Positions 9,326 to 16,953 of a stretch of 41,869 nt of DNA are shown here, in pieces; positions within the stretch are counted from its first letter, which is position 1; every line of letters begins with the position of its first letter. Both the position numbers and the translations under genes were made by a program. Origin of the DNA: Fibrobacter sp. UWEL (lineage in GTDB: Bacteria; Fibrobacterota; Fibrobacteria; Fibrobacterales; Fibrobacteraceae); contig NZ_FRBE01000025.1 of assembly GCF_900142535.1 (NCBI RefSeq), positions 1 through 41,869 on the forward strand, given 5' to 3'. The notes beneath the pieces are model-generated. The model saw nothing but the letters and a program-made list of their open reading frames with translations, searched no databases and was not told the DNA's origin.

Positions 9326-11076
9326 TAAAGCCCCCAGCATTTAAAAAGATTGTCCATATCTGTTGAACTGTACTTATTGACTCCGTTTTTTCCGGGAGGG
9401 TTGTTTTTGATTAAGTACTTTTTCATAGAAGAAAAATCTTGATTTTGAAAAAAAGCTTCTTCAATGTTTACAATGTTAAATCCGGAAACTCTATCGAGCT
9501 TTGTGCAACTCCACTCTACTTTGGGGTTGTTGTCCATCAAATCTTTGACAATACCTGTATACTGTAAATCATACGGGGCATTATATGCTGTTGAATTATA
9601 CCTTTGTTCAATAAAGTAGTTTTGAACGCCTCTGGCATAGGAGTCTTTATAAGTGGGAGTTAAAACCCAGTTGTATTCAGCCACTTGTGGATATAATGCA
9701 TAATCAGTCTTCATATTCCAGTACTGCGACGAATGGGCTATTTCGTGAATAGTAGTTCCAAATACTTCATGATGACTCCTTTCATAGGCTAGAATACAGA
9801 TGTTATCGAATACGATTGCGGTACCTGTTTGACCTACGGTTCGGTTACCTGCATTACAACCGAAACCGGGGTTGTCTGTGAAAATTGAAAAAGCTTTCGT
9901 ATAATCTTTTTTGTTTTTGTAATAAACTTCAATGTCTAAACTAAGGTTTGTCAGAGTATTTTGTCTAGGTCTTTTTAACCCGTAATTATCTCCATACCAA
10001 TATTGATACGCAGCGCTCCAGATAATACTCCATAGAGCATGTTTACCTTCAAAAATAGGAGTCCATTGTTGTTTCGTACTATTCTTTTCGATTTCCAAAT
10101 CTTCGCCATAAAAGGAATGTCCGTTTTCTAGAAGGAAATCCTCTGAGTCAAAGTTCGCTTCATAATCGATAGAATAACTCCATTTTTCCGGAATAGAAAA
10201 TGATCCGTCTTCCTTTGTATGGGCTTCTCTCCAATAATAGGAGTAACCGCCAGTAACACGAACTCCGACTAAGGGTAAGTCCTTGTTTAGCGTTGTGTCG
10301 CGATACATCAGTTTGCCACCCATTTTTCGAGCACTGCTGAATAGAGACCACGCGAATTTAGGCTTGTTGAATGTTTTGACCCCGTCTGAGGATAAACGCT
10401 CGTTTAGATTACCTGTCATTTCAAGAGAATTCCATTCAACTTCTCGAAGAGACACTCCCAGGTCGGATAGCTTGGAAGCGGACTTCTTCGTCAGTCCTTT
10501 AGTCCTGCTTAGAAGGCGTTTCTCAACAGTGGTTGAATCGTTGTCGATATCATCACAATCATCGCCACCACATTCGTCTGGTTCAACAAGAAACAATTTC
10601 TTAATGACTTCGTACTTTGTGGGACCGAATTTATAGTCTACAGGAACTGTGGCGAAGTATGGAATGACCGAGTCTGGAAGTGTAGGGTCTATGTAAACGG
10701 CTGGCTTAGAGATCTGTTTGTAGTCCATCGGATGTTTAAACAAGACGAGAGTAGAGTCATAACTCTTCAATTCTCTTTCGCCTTGTTTGCCGTTTGCTAA
10801 AAATCTAACGTAGAGGTAATTCGCTTCAAGAGATAGTGTTTCCGCTTCAAGAGAGTCCTCTGCGGAACGGCTTTTTGCAAGTACGGTCTTTTTCAACGCA
10901 ACGTTCATGTTTTCTACTGAATATGGGTCGTGCGAAGGGTCGCTAACAATAGCTGATGATAGTATGTTTACTATCTTGGCTTCGTTGATTTCATTTTCGG
11001 AAAACTGCGTTGGAGAAGATTCTGTTGTACATCCCCAAAGTGCAAATAAAAGCGCAAAGGCGCATTTTTTTTTCAT
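9325..11076 (-). CDS. lipoprotein with HEXXH metallopeptidase motif and carboxypeptidase-regulatory-like domain
   Basis: MKKKCAFALLFALWGC is a lipoprotein signal (Cys16). Residues around 265-330 (YRDTTLNKDLPLVGVRVTGG ... EDGSFSIPEKW) resemble a carboxypeptidase regulatory-like beta-sandwich. The C-terminal third has TTIHEIAHSSQYW with His444, Glu445, His448: the zinc-metallopeptidase signature HEXXH. I could not identify the third zinc ligand with confidence, so peptidase activity is likely but not proven; the family is not one I can name. GGAG lies eight bases before the ATG, and TATATAT in the AT-rich region upstream is a good -10. Overlaps the following lipoprotein start (TAATG). Low GC compared with its neighbours suggests horizontal acquisition. 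Confidence 0.75.
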   Translation of the reverse strand: MKKKCAFALLFALWGCTTESSPTQFSENEINEAKIVNILSSAIVSDPSHDPYSVENMNVALKKTVLAKSRSAEDSLEAETLSLEANYLYVRFLANGKQGERELKSYDSTLVLFKHPMDYKQISKPAVYIDPTLPDSVIPYFATVPVDYKFGPTKYEVIKKLFLVEPDECGGDDCDDIDNDSTTVEKRLLSRTKGLTKKSASKLSDLGVSLREVEWNSLEMTGNLNERLSSDGVKTFNKPKFAWSLFSSARKMGGKLMYRDTTLNKDLPLVGVRVTGGYSYYWREAHTKEDGSFSIPEKWSYSIDYEANFDSEDFLLENGHSFYGEDLEIEKNSTKQQWTPIFEGKHALWSIIWSAAYQYWYGDNYGLKRPRQNTLTNLSLDIEVYYKNKKDYTKAFSIFTDNPGFGCNAGNRTVGQTGTAIVFDNICILAYERSHHEVFGTTIHEIAHSSQYWNMKTDYALYPQVAEYNWVLTPTYKDSYARGVQNYFIEQRYNSTAYNAPYDLQYTGIVKDLMDNNPKVEWSCTKLDRVSGFNIVNIEEAFFQNQDFSSMKKYLIKNNPPGKNGVNKYSSTDMDNLFKCWGL

Positions 11077-11267
11077 CTATTTTACTCCTAAACTGAATTG
11101 ATGTCGTAATGCGTATATATAATGCACTTTAATTATCAATGAATATAATTTGTTTGAAATAAAAAAGAATGAATTAATGGGTAATGATTTCTTTACGAAC
11201 GAAAATTGTATAATTGTTTGTAATTCAAAAGTTGAATTTTAAGCGTACAATGTATAACGTTTTCTGC
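11077..11267. other. AT-rich intergenic region
   Basis: About 190 bases without a gene, very AT-rich. It holds the promoter of the minus-strand HEIAH lipoprotein gene (TATATAT near 11120 and GGAG near 11087). I see no hairpin or RNA gene in it. Confidence 0.6.
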
Positions 11268-12113
11268 TTACCCCTTAAAATTCCCGTGGTAGTTCCAGCT
11301 CCACTGGGAGGGGTGTTCCGCGATCCAAGTTTCTACTTCCTGGGCGATTTCGTTGATGAGATCGCCTTTGTATTTAGGCGGGTAATACTTTTCGAAGCGG
11401 ATGACGATCTTTCCTCGCAGGCCACCTTTCGTAAAGGTCCTGAAGGTAACGATTCCTGCCCCCATCTGGTTTACCAGTTGGGGCAATCTTAAGAATAGGG
11501 TAGAGTCTTGTCCGAATAACTGAACCTTGTTACCCTTGGTGTTTTTCCCCTGGTCAAAGACCATGGCCAGAATGCCATCGCTCTTGAATAAATTGCGAAT
11601 CAGTTCCCGAGACTGGTCGGGACTATATTCCGTGAGACAAGGGTCGCTACGTAATTCTTGAATAAGCTTTCGCAGCTCGCCGTCCCCGAGGGTGTCCGTT
11701 ACTAGATGGACGTTGTTGCTGAAATGACACAGGCTGCGATGCAGTAACTCAAAGGACCCCTGATGGATGCTTATCGCTGCAATAGGGCCGTGACGTAAGG
11801 CTTCGCGGATGATGTCGGAATTCTCGAAAACCACCCGCTTGGTGACTTCCGGCATGCGGTCCAGCCCGCGGTAGGAGTCAATGGCATTCCAGTAAATCCC
11901 GCGGAAAACACTGCGGGGCGTCGTATGTTTCAAGGCCGGTGTGGGGTTTGCCGCTACTGCATTTTTCAAGTGCTGGACAACGCGACCGTAGGCCCTGTCC
12001 TTATGGAGGGCTTTATAGATGGGATAAGCCTTGTTGAATAAATCTTCGAAGATGCGGTCAGGAAAACGAAGAAGTACGCGAAATACCGTTTTGTAGAGGG
12101 TGTATTTCTTCAA
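11268..12113 (-). CDS. LpxL/HtrB-family lysophospholipid or lipid A acyltransferase
   Basis: Expected to transfer an acyl chain onto lipid A or a related lipid at the inner membrane. The H(X)4E/D catalytic motif of the family is HQGSFE (His117, Glu122). The family's later blocks are present: GILAMVFDQG near 190, FLRLPQLVNQMGAGIV, and the closing HPSQWSWNYH. At 281 residues it is slightly short because the usual N-terminal membrane anchor is modest (KTVFRVLLRFPDRIFE). It starts 20 bases after the UDP-sugar pyrophosphorylase stop, so it is the last gene of the envelope operon. The exact acceptor is unknown. A 97 percent identical truncated copy lies at 8185-8681. Confidence 0.85.
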   Translation of the reverse strand: MKKYTLYKTVFRVLLRFPDRIFEDLFNKAYPIYKALHKDRAYGRVVQHLKNAVAANPTPALKHTTPRSVFRGIYWNAIDSYRGLDRMPEVTKRVVFENSDIIREALRHGPIAAISIHQGSFELLHRSLCHFSNNVHLVTDTLGDGELRKLIQELRSDPCLTEYSPDQSRELIRNLFKSDGILAMVFDQGKNTKGNKVQLFGQDSTLFLRLPQLVNQMGAGIVTFRTFTKGGLRGKIVIRFEKYYPPKYKGDLINEIAQEVETWIAEHPSQWSWNYHGNFKG

Positions 12114-12133
12114 GGTACTTCCTCGCAGGTCGC

Positions 12134-13474
12134 TTATTCTTCGTCAAATTCCAGAATGCTCTTGCCCAGTTCGCGCTCGAATACACGGCGGGAAAGGTTT
12201 TCGCCGGCGTAGCTCAGAGTGGGGGAGATTTCGTAAAGCTTGTTGGGGTTGATTTCCACATGAGCCTTGCGCAACCATTCACGATGAAGCTTACCAATCA
12301 TGGTACGTGCGGTTTTCGGGCTGTCGTTCCCTTCTGCATTTTTCACCGGGCTGAACTCTTCTTCACGAATCACACCGAAGGGCATCATGGAGCCCAGCTG
12401 CGGGAATGCATCAAAGAGGAACTGTTCGAACTTCCAGCACTTTTCAATACCGCAAACCGTCTTGCGGGCGGTGTGCCACGGGAGCTTGCTGGTCTGCAGC
12501 TTGCGCAATCCCTCAATCTTGAACAAGTGAATAGCGATGTTACCGCCGTCGAAGGTCAGACTTCCATCGGGATTGGTCATGTCGCGATATTCTTCCGGAA
12601 GGTCGCTGTATTCCACTACGCCGGGCTTCTTGTTCTGGAAGGCGAAGATACCCACCTTTTCGTTGGCGTTTGCCTTATGGACTACCTTGGAAGCGCTCAT
12701 GCTGCGGCCTTCGCTGGCCAATGCGCCAATGAATGCCGGGTCACAGACGCGGCAGAGGGCGTTGTCCACGCTGTACAGGAACACGTAGCGTACGCCACGT
12801 TCAATAAGCCATGCTAGAGTGCCGCTCTGGGCCAAAGCTCTAAAGCAACCGCCGTTTCCGTCCGGTACCAGGGCCAGATGGTCTTCTCCATCACGGACGG
12901 CCTTGCCTTCGGGAGTGAGGGCGCAAATGGTGCCCTGTTCAAAGAAGCGGATGTTGGTACGGTCCATCCCGAAGAAGTTGTTCTCGGTAAAGAAATTGAC
13001 GGTAGCCTCGTGATTCAAGGGGCTGGTCATAATGCACCAGGGAATGGGATGTCCCACCTGGGCTGCCAAGTTCTGGAGGCGTTCTGCCTGGAGCTGGAAA
13101 AGGCTCTTGTGGCTGGGGAGACCGATGTCAAACATACCCTTGGGACCTTCAAAGCCCAAGCGGGAACCTTGACCGCCAGCCACCAGGAATGCGGCCACCT
13201 GGCCCTTGCCCAGAAGAATTTCACCAGTTTCCTTCCAGAAGTCGTAACGCAGGTCGTCTGCGCCAATCTTGAAAGGCATGGGCTTCAAATCAGAAGAAAC
13301 ATTGTCGGACAGACTTGCAGTAGACTTTTCAGCATGAAGAGCCTTCAACTCTTCCCAATCCTGACTAGCAACATCACGTTCCAAACTCTTACGTGCATCA
13401 CCATCCAGAGTATTCAAATAGTTTGCCAACTCTTCCTGGCCAGCAGCAATCAACTTCTCAACCATTTCGCTCAT
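12134..13474 (-). CDS. UDPGP-family UTP-sugar-1-phosphate uridylyltransferase (UAP1-like)
   Basis: Makes a UDP-sugar from UTP and a sugar-1-phosphate in the cytoplasm. The nucleotide-binding loop is AAFLVAGGQGSRLGFEGPKG near 95-115, characteristic of the UDPGP family found in eukaryotic UDP-GlcNAc/GalNAc pyrophosphorylases. Other family blocks are WCIMTSPLNHEAT, ALVPDGNGG and EYSDLPEEYRD. With 446 residues it is within the usual range. The substrate (GlcNAc-1-P, GalNAc-1-P or Glc-1-P) cannot be decided. AGGA sits eight bases before the ATG. It lies 86 bases after mraY and 20 bases before the acyltransferase, all on the same strand, suggesting supply of UDP-sugar for cell-envelope synthesis. 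Confidence 0.88.
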   Translation of the reverse strand: MSEMVEKLIAAGQEELANYLNTLDGDARKSLERDVASQDWEELKALHAEKSTASLSDNVSSDLKPMPFKIGADDLRYDFWKETGEILLGKGQVAAFLVAGGQGSRLGFEGPKGMFDIGLPSHKSLFQLQAERLQNLAAQVGHPIPWCIMTSPLNHEATVNFFTENNFFGMDRTNIRFFEQGTICALTPEGKAVRDGEDHLALVPDGNGGCFRALAQSGTLAWLIERGVRYVFLYSVDNALCRVCDPAFIGALASEGRSMSASKVVHKANANEKVGIFAFQNKKPGVVEYSDLPEEYRDMTNPDGSLTFDGGNIAIHLFKIEGLRKLQTSKLPWHTARKTVCGIEKCWKFEQFLFDAFPQLGSMMPFGVIREEEFSPVKNAEGNDSPKTARTMIGKLHREWLRKAHVEINPNKLYEISPTLSYAGENLSRRVFERELGKSILEFDEE

Positions 13475-13560
13475 ATCGTATATCCTAAAAAAAGACCTTG
13501 TAATTTTGACGCTCAGTTCATACCTGCTTTAGCGTCGGCCAGGTCATCTCGTAACTCAAA

Positions 13561-14709
13561 TTATCTAATGCCAAAGAAAATCACCATAGATACAATCAGC
13601 GCGAAGATGCTGACCAGGTGCATTCTCCACACGATCTTGGAATTCATCAGGGGCTTGCTGGGGAAGCGTCCATCCCACTTCTTCTGGTAATGATGGTGCA
13701 GGGGGGCGCAGAGGAAAATACGACGACCGGTTCCTGTTGTCTTCTTGGTAATCTTGAACCAAAGAATCTGGAGCAAGACGGAGCAGGCTTCTGCGATGAT
13801 GATAATGCAGACGATGGGGTAGAAAAGACCGGCTTGAACCAGGATGAACATGATACCGATGGCAGCGCCGAAGCCTACGGAACCTGCATCGCCCATGTAG
13901 ATTTCTGCGGGAGGGCTGTTGAACCAAAGGTAAGCCAGCAAGGAACCTGCAATGGCTGTAGCCAAGGGGAACAATTCGTCGCAGCCCGGCAGGTAAGGTA
14001 CGCTGAGGTACTGGCTAAAGATGAAGTTGCCGCTAACGTAAGCCACCAGGCCCACAAATACCATACTGGTCAAGATAGGCACAGAAACGAGACTGTCCAG
14101 ACCGTCGGTAAAGTTGGTACCGTTGGCGGATGCGGCGATCACGAAAGTCATAAAGCCTACGAAAATCCAGTTGGGGAGATGAATCTGGAAAACATCGTGA
14201 GGGAAGAACGGAACCGTCAGATTGCCTTTTAATTCAGGAATGAATTTATAGCAGAAAATGGCAACAACGAGACTAAAGAGGAAGTAGAGGAACAAACGCA
14301 AGGAACTGGAAATGCCGTCGGCTTTGTCCATATAGTCGGCGGCCTTCAGCTTGCCTTGCATGACCATGCGCTTGGCACGAACCTTTGCGATGTCGTCGAT
14401 GGCACCTACGGCGGAGAATGCTGCCAGCACCACCAGGGTAGAAATGGTGTAGCCGTTCATCTTGCAGACCAGCAGGGAAACGATTTCCACAACGATCACC
14501 AGCAGGAGACCGCCCATAATGGGAGGAGATTTCTTGGAACCGTCCTTATCGAAATCGCTGGTAGCGTCCAGACCCTGAAGCAGCCTGATGTACTTCGGCA
14601 TGAAGAACAGGACCATGATGATAGAAAGCATGGCGGCCACGCCTGCGCGGAACAGACGGCCGTCAAAAAGTTCAATGTTTGTAAAATGGAAAAGCCACTG
14701 ACAAAGCAT
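13561..14709 (-). CDS. mraY: phospho-N-acetylmuramoyl-pentapeptide transferase MraY
   Basis: Transfers phospho-MurNAc-pentapeptide from UDP to undecaprenyl phosphate, forming lipid I at the inner membrane. About ten membrane segments. Diagnostic motifs: GAIDDIAKVRAKR with Asp105-Asp106, NGTNFTDGLDSL, PAEIYMGDAGSVGFG, and APLHHHYQKKW near the C-terminus. Length 382 is slightly above the typical 360. It is not in the usual division/cell-wall cluster; its neighbours are a UDP-sugar pyrophosphorylase and an acyltransferase. No clear Shine-Dalgarno precedes the ATG; TTAATAG ends four bases before it. Confidence 0.96.
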   Translation of the reverse strand: MLCQWLFHFTNIELFDGRLFRAGVAAMLSIIMVLFFMPKYIRLLQGLDATSDFDKDGSKKSPPIMGGLLLVIVVEIVSLLVCKMNGYTISTLVVLAAFSAVGAIDDIAKVRAKRMVMQGKLKAADYMDKADGISSSLRLFLYFLFSLVVAIFCYKFIPELKGNLTVPFFPHDVFQIHLPNWIFVGFMTFVIAASANGTNFTDGLDSLVSVPILTSMVFVGLVAYVSGNFIFSQYLSVPYLPGCDELFPLATAIAGSLLAYLWFNSPPAEIYMGDAGSVGFGAAIGIMFILVQAGLFYPIVCIIIIAEACSVLLQILWFKITKKTTGTGRRIFLCAPLHHHYQKKWDGRFPSKPLMNSKIVWRMHLVSIFALIVSMVIFFGIR

Positions 14710-14832
14710 AGTTCTATTAACGGTTATTGTTAAAAGTGATGGGTTTACAAAAATTAACGGGTTTAATTTAAAAATAAGCGGGAGGATTGGCTCTTGTAAT
14801 TGAAAAAAATGTATGAATACACAAGCTTTTTC

Positions 14833-14846
14833 TACATTTGGGTTGT
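14833..14846 (+). promoter_or_regulatory. -10 box directly upstream of a start codon (leaderless)
   Basis: TACATTT at 14833-14839 ends seven bases before the ATG at 14847, leaving no room for a Shine-Dalgarno. Transcription would start at or within a base of the ATG. Confidence 0.55.
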
Positions 14847-15260
14847 ATGAGTAATTTGCACATTGAATGCCCCCATTGTGGTGCTTCTTTTGATTTGGAA
14901 CTTCAGGGCGAAAAGGCCAATATGATGGTCTTTAGTTGTGCCCGCTGTGGAACACCCCTGATGTATTGTCACGGTGAAGTGGGGGAGTTGGATAAGGATG
15001 AATTTGCAAACCTTCGCAAGAAACTGACCTGCGCTATTGACGCCGCCGTCAGCCGCGATGGTAACCTTGCCTCTGTGGCGGAAGCCCTCAAGGGAATGCT
15101 GGACAAGTCCAACGAGATTGCCGAGGAGCGTGCTTCGGAAACGGTGGAAAAAAGTGCGGAAAAGGCTCCGGAAGGATCTGCCCTGACGGACGAAACCTTG
15201 GCCAATCTCCAGAAGGAATTGGACGAGATGGACGCTGAAAGCTTTTTGGACCAACTTTAA
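14847..15260 (+). CDS. zinc-ribbon protein, unknown function
   Basis: Begins MSNLHIECPHCGASFDLEL; Cys8, Cys11, Cys31 and Cys34 (CPHC ... CARC) make a four-cysteine zinc ribbon. The remaining 100 residues are charged and helical (KDEFANLRKKL, EEASVAEALKG-like, then Ala/Glu-rich), ending in an acidic tail DEMDAESFLDQL. It may be a small regulator or scaffold; nothing more specific is visible. The start at 14847 fits a leaderless transcript; a TTG at 14838 would fall inside the -10 box. The HAD phosphatase gene follows after 15 bases, probably the same operon. Confidence 0.75.
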   Translation: MSNLHIECPHCGASFDLELQGEKANMMVFSCARCGTPLMYCHGEVGELDKDEFANLRKKLTCAIDAAVSRDGNLASVAEALKGMLDKSNEIAEERASETVEKSAEKAPEGSALTDETLANLQKELDEMDAESFLDQL

Positions 15261-15275
15261 TTCCTTGGCAACAAG

Positions 15276-16103
15276 ATGAAAATTCTTTTCTCGGACTTAG
15301 ACGGCACTCTTCTTACGGATGACAAGACCATCCTTCCCGAGGATATGCAGGCCATCGAGGATATGCTTGCCCAGGGCCACAAGTTCGTGATTACTACGGG
15401 TCGCCCTCTGGCCAGCGCCAAGATTCTGGCTAAGAAGTATGGTTTCTACAAGCCGGGATTTTTCCTGGTCAGCTTTAACGGCGGGCTTATTTTTGACAGT
15501 GCTACAGAACAGCCTATCCTTACTCGCCCCATCCCGGTGGAATCCATCAAGAACATTATGGATGCTGCCTTTGCCCGCGGTTTCCATGCCCATACTTACG
15601 CTGGAGATCTGGTGGTCTCAGAACACGAGACGGAACAGCTGAAGACTTACTGCAAGACCATGTTGATGGATTACGTTGTCGTAAAGGATATTCGGGAATA
15701 TTTCGGTGATTTCATCAATGTGGTCATTAAACCGCCCATTAAGGTGAATATCATTACTCCTGGGGATCACTCCACTCTTCTGGATTTCCGCACAGAAATG
15801 CGTAAAACGACAGAGGGAAAGCTGTTTGATGTGTTCAGTAAGCCTGAAATGCTGGAGTTTTCCCACCTGAAGTCCAATAAAGGGGACGCTGTTCGCTTCA
15901 TGAGCGAGTATTTTAATGTCCCTCTTGAAGATACTATCGCTTGTGGGGACGAAGAAAACGATTGTCCCATGATTTTGGCCGCTGGTTTAGGTGTTTCTAT
16001 GGCAAATGGCTCTGAAATTGCCAAAAAATCCGCAGATTACATTACTGAAAGGGACAATAATCACGGCGGTGTTGCAGAAGTCATTCGAAAGTACGTCCTT
16101 TAG
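15276..16103 (+). CDS. Cof-type HAD-superfamily phosphatase
   Basis: A soluble phosphatase acting on sugar phosphates or similar small phosphometabolites; substrate unknown. Motif I is FSDLDGTLL (nucleophile Asp7, acid/base Asp9), motif II is the Thr/Ser in VITTGRP near 41-47, motif III the Lys in SNKGDAV near 207, motif IV GDEENDCPM near 224. The large C2 cap insertion between motifs II and III and 275 residues are typical of the Cof/IIB subfamily. Probably cotranscribed with the zinc-ribbon gene. Confidence 0.92.
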   Translation: MKILFSDLDGTLLTDDKTILPEDMQAIEDMLAQGHKFVITTGRPLASAKILAKKYGFYKPGFFLVSFNGGLIFDSATEQPILTRPIPVESIKNIMDAAFARGFHAHTYAGDLVVSEHETEQLKTYCKTMLMDYVVVKDIREYFGDFINVVIKPPIKVNIITPGDHSTLLDFRTEMRKTTEGKLFDVFSKPEMLEFSHLKSNKGDAVRFMSEYFNVPLEDTIACGDEENDCPMILAAGLGVSMANGSEIAKKSADYITERDNNHGGVAEVIRKYVL

Positions 16104-16214
16104 ACTAATACTTTTGGATTATTTTTGGGAAAATTAAGGAAAACGGACGTTTTTGCACCGGTTTTATTATTATATTTTCTTTACAAAGTTATCATACGAT
16201 TAAGGAGAACATTT

Positions 16215-16862
16215 ATGAACTTTCCTAAATTAATCGTTCTTTGTGGTGTTTGTGCAGCTATGAGTTATGCGGGCATTTCCATTCACATTGACGGGGGTAA
16301 GAAAAAGAAACATCATGACGCGCCCCCCCCTCCTCCTCCCCGTTGGAGTATTGACGAACGTAGCTGTGATGGTCCTACTTGCTGTGATTTGCATATCGAT
16401 GGCGTTTCTTCCGAATACGATCTGCGTTGTAACGAACGTATCGAAGAAGCTTCCGTTAAGATTCGTTCCGGCAACGGTTCCAACTCTGAACGTCTGAAGG
16501 AAGGTCACGGCCGTCTGCGTTATACCCTGGATCGTGATGCCCGTGCTGAACTCCGCGTTCGTGGCGTGCCTCGCGTCTTCAAGGAACGTATGTGCGATAA
16601 CGGCATCTGCTGCGATTTCGAACAGGATTCCCGTTCTCGTGATTACAAGATTCGTTGCGACCGTCCCTATGATCGCGTAGACCTTCTGGTGAAGGCTGGT
16701 GGCCGTAAGGATCATTTCGCTCTGGAAAATCGCGGCCGTCTGCCGGTTGAATTGCGTCCGGGTGACCGTTGCGAACTGCGTATCACTCCGCCCCCTCCTC
16801 CTCCTCCTCCGGCACCGGAAAAGAAGAAAAAGAAGGGCGTTGACATCCATATCCGTCTCTAG
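16215..16862 (+). CDS. secreted Cys/Pro-rich protein with two repeats and mirror-image ends
   Basis: Unknown function. The start at 16215 has AAGGAG eight bases upstream and gives a signal peptide (MNFPKLIVLCGVCAAMSYA). The mature protein has two copies of a ~75-residue unit: SCDGPTCCDLHIDGVSSEYD (near 52) and MCDNGICCDFEQDSRSRDYK (near 124), each CDxxxCCD followed by a third Cys and Arg-rich strands. The flanks mirror each other: ISIHID-GG-KKKK-HH-DA-PPPPPP at the N-terminus and PPPPPPPP-APE-KKKKK-GVDIHIRL at the C-terminus. Likely a periplasmic or surface protein with disulfides. I do not recognise the family. An AT-rich promoter (TATATTTTC near 16171) precedes it and a strong terminator follows. 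Confidence 0.75.
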   Translation: MNFPKLIVLCGVCAAMSYAGISIHIDGGKKKKHHDAPPPPPPRWSIDERSCDGPTCCDLHIDGVSSEYDLRCNERIEEASVKIRSGNGSNSERLKEGHGRLRYTLDRDARAELRVRGVPRVFKERMCDNGICCDFEQDSRSRDYKIRCDRPYDRVDLLVKAGGRKDHFALENRGRLPVELRPGDRCELRITPPPPPPPPAPEKKKKKGVDIHIRL

Positions 16863-16890
16863 TTTCTTAAAAAACGCGAAACGTTTGAAA

Positions 16891-16922
16891 AAGGGTAACC
16901 CATTGGGGTTGCTCTTTTTTTT
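16891..16922 (+). terminator. intrinsic terminator
   Basis: AAGGGTAACCC pairs with GGGTTGCTCTT (11 positions, two G-U), loop ATTG, followed by a run of T. Ends the Cys/Pro-rich protein transcript. Confidence 0.85.
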
Positions 16923-16940
16923 GTGAGTAACTTAATTTGC

Positions 16941-16953
16941 TAAATTTGCCGCC
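16941..16953 (+). promoter_or_regulatory. -10 box directly upstream of a start codon (leaderless)
   Basis: TAAATTT (16941-16947) is followed by GCCGCC and the ATG at 16954. The six-base gap excludes a Shine-Dalgarno. Confidence 0.55.
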
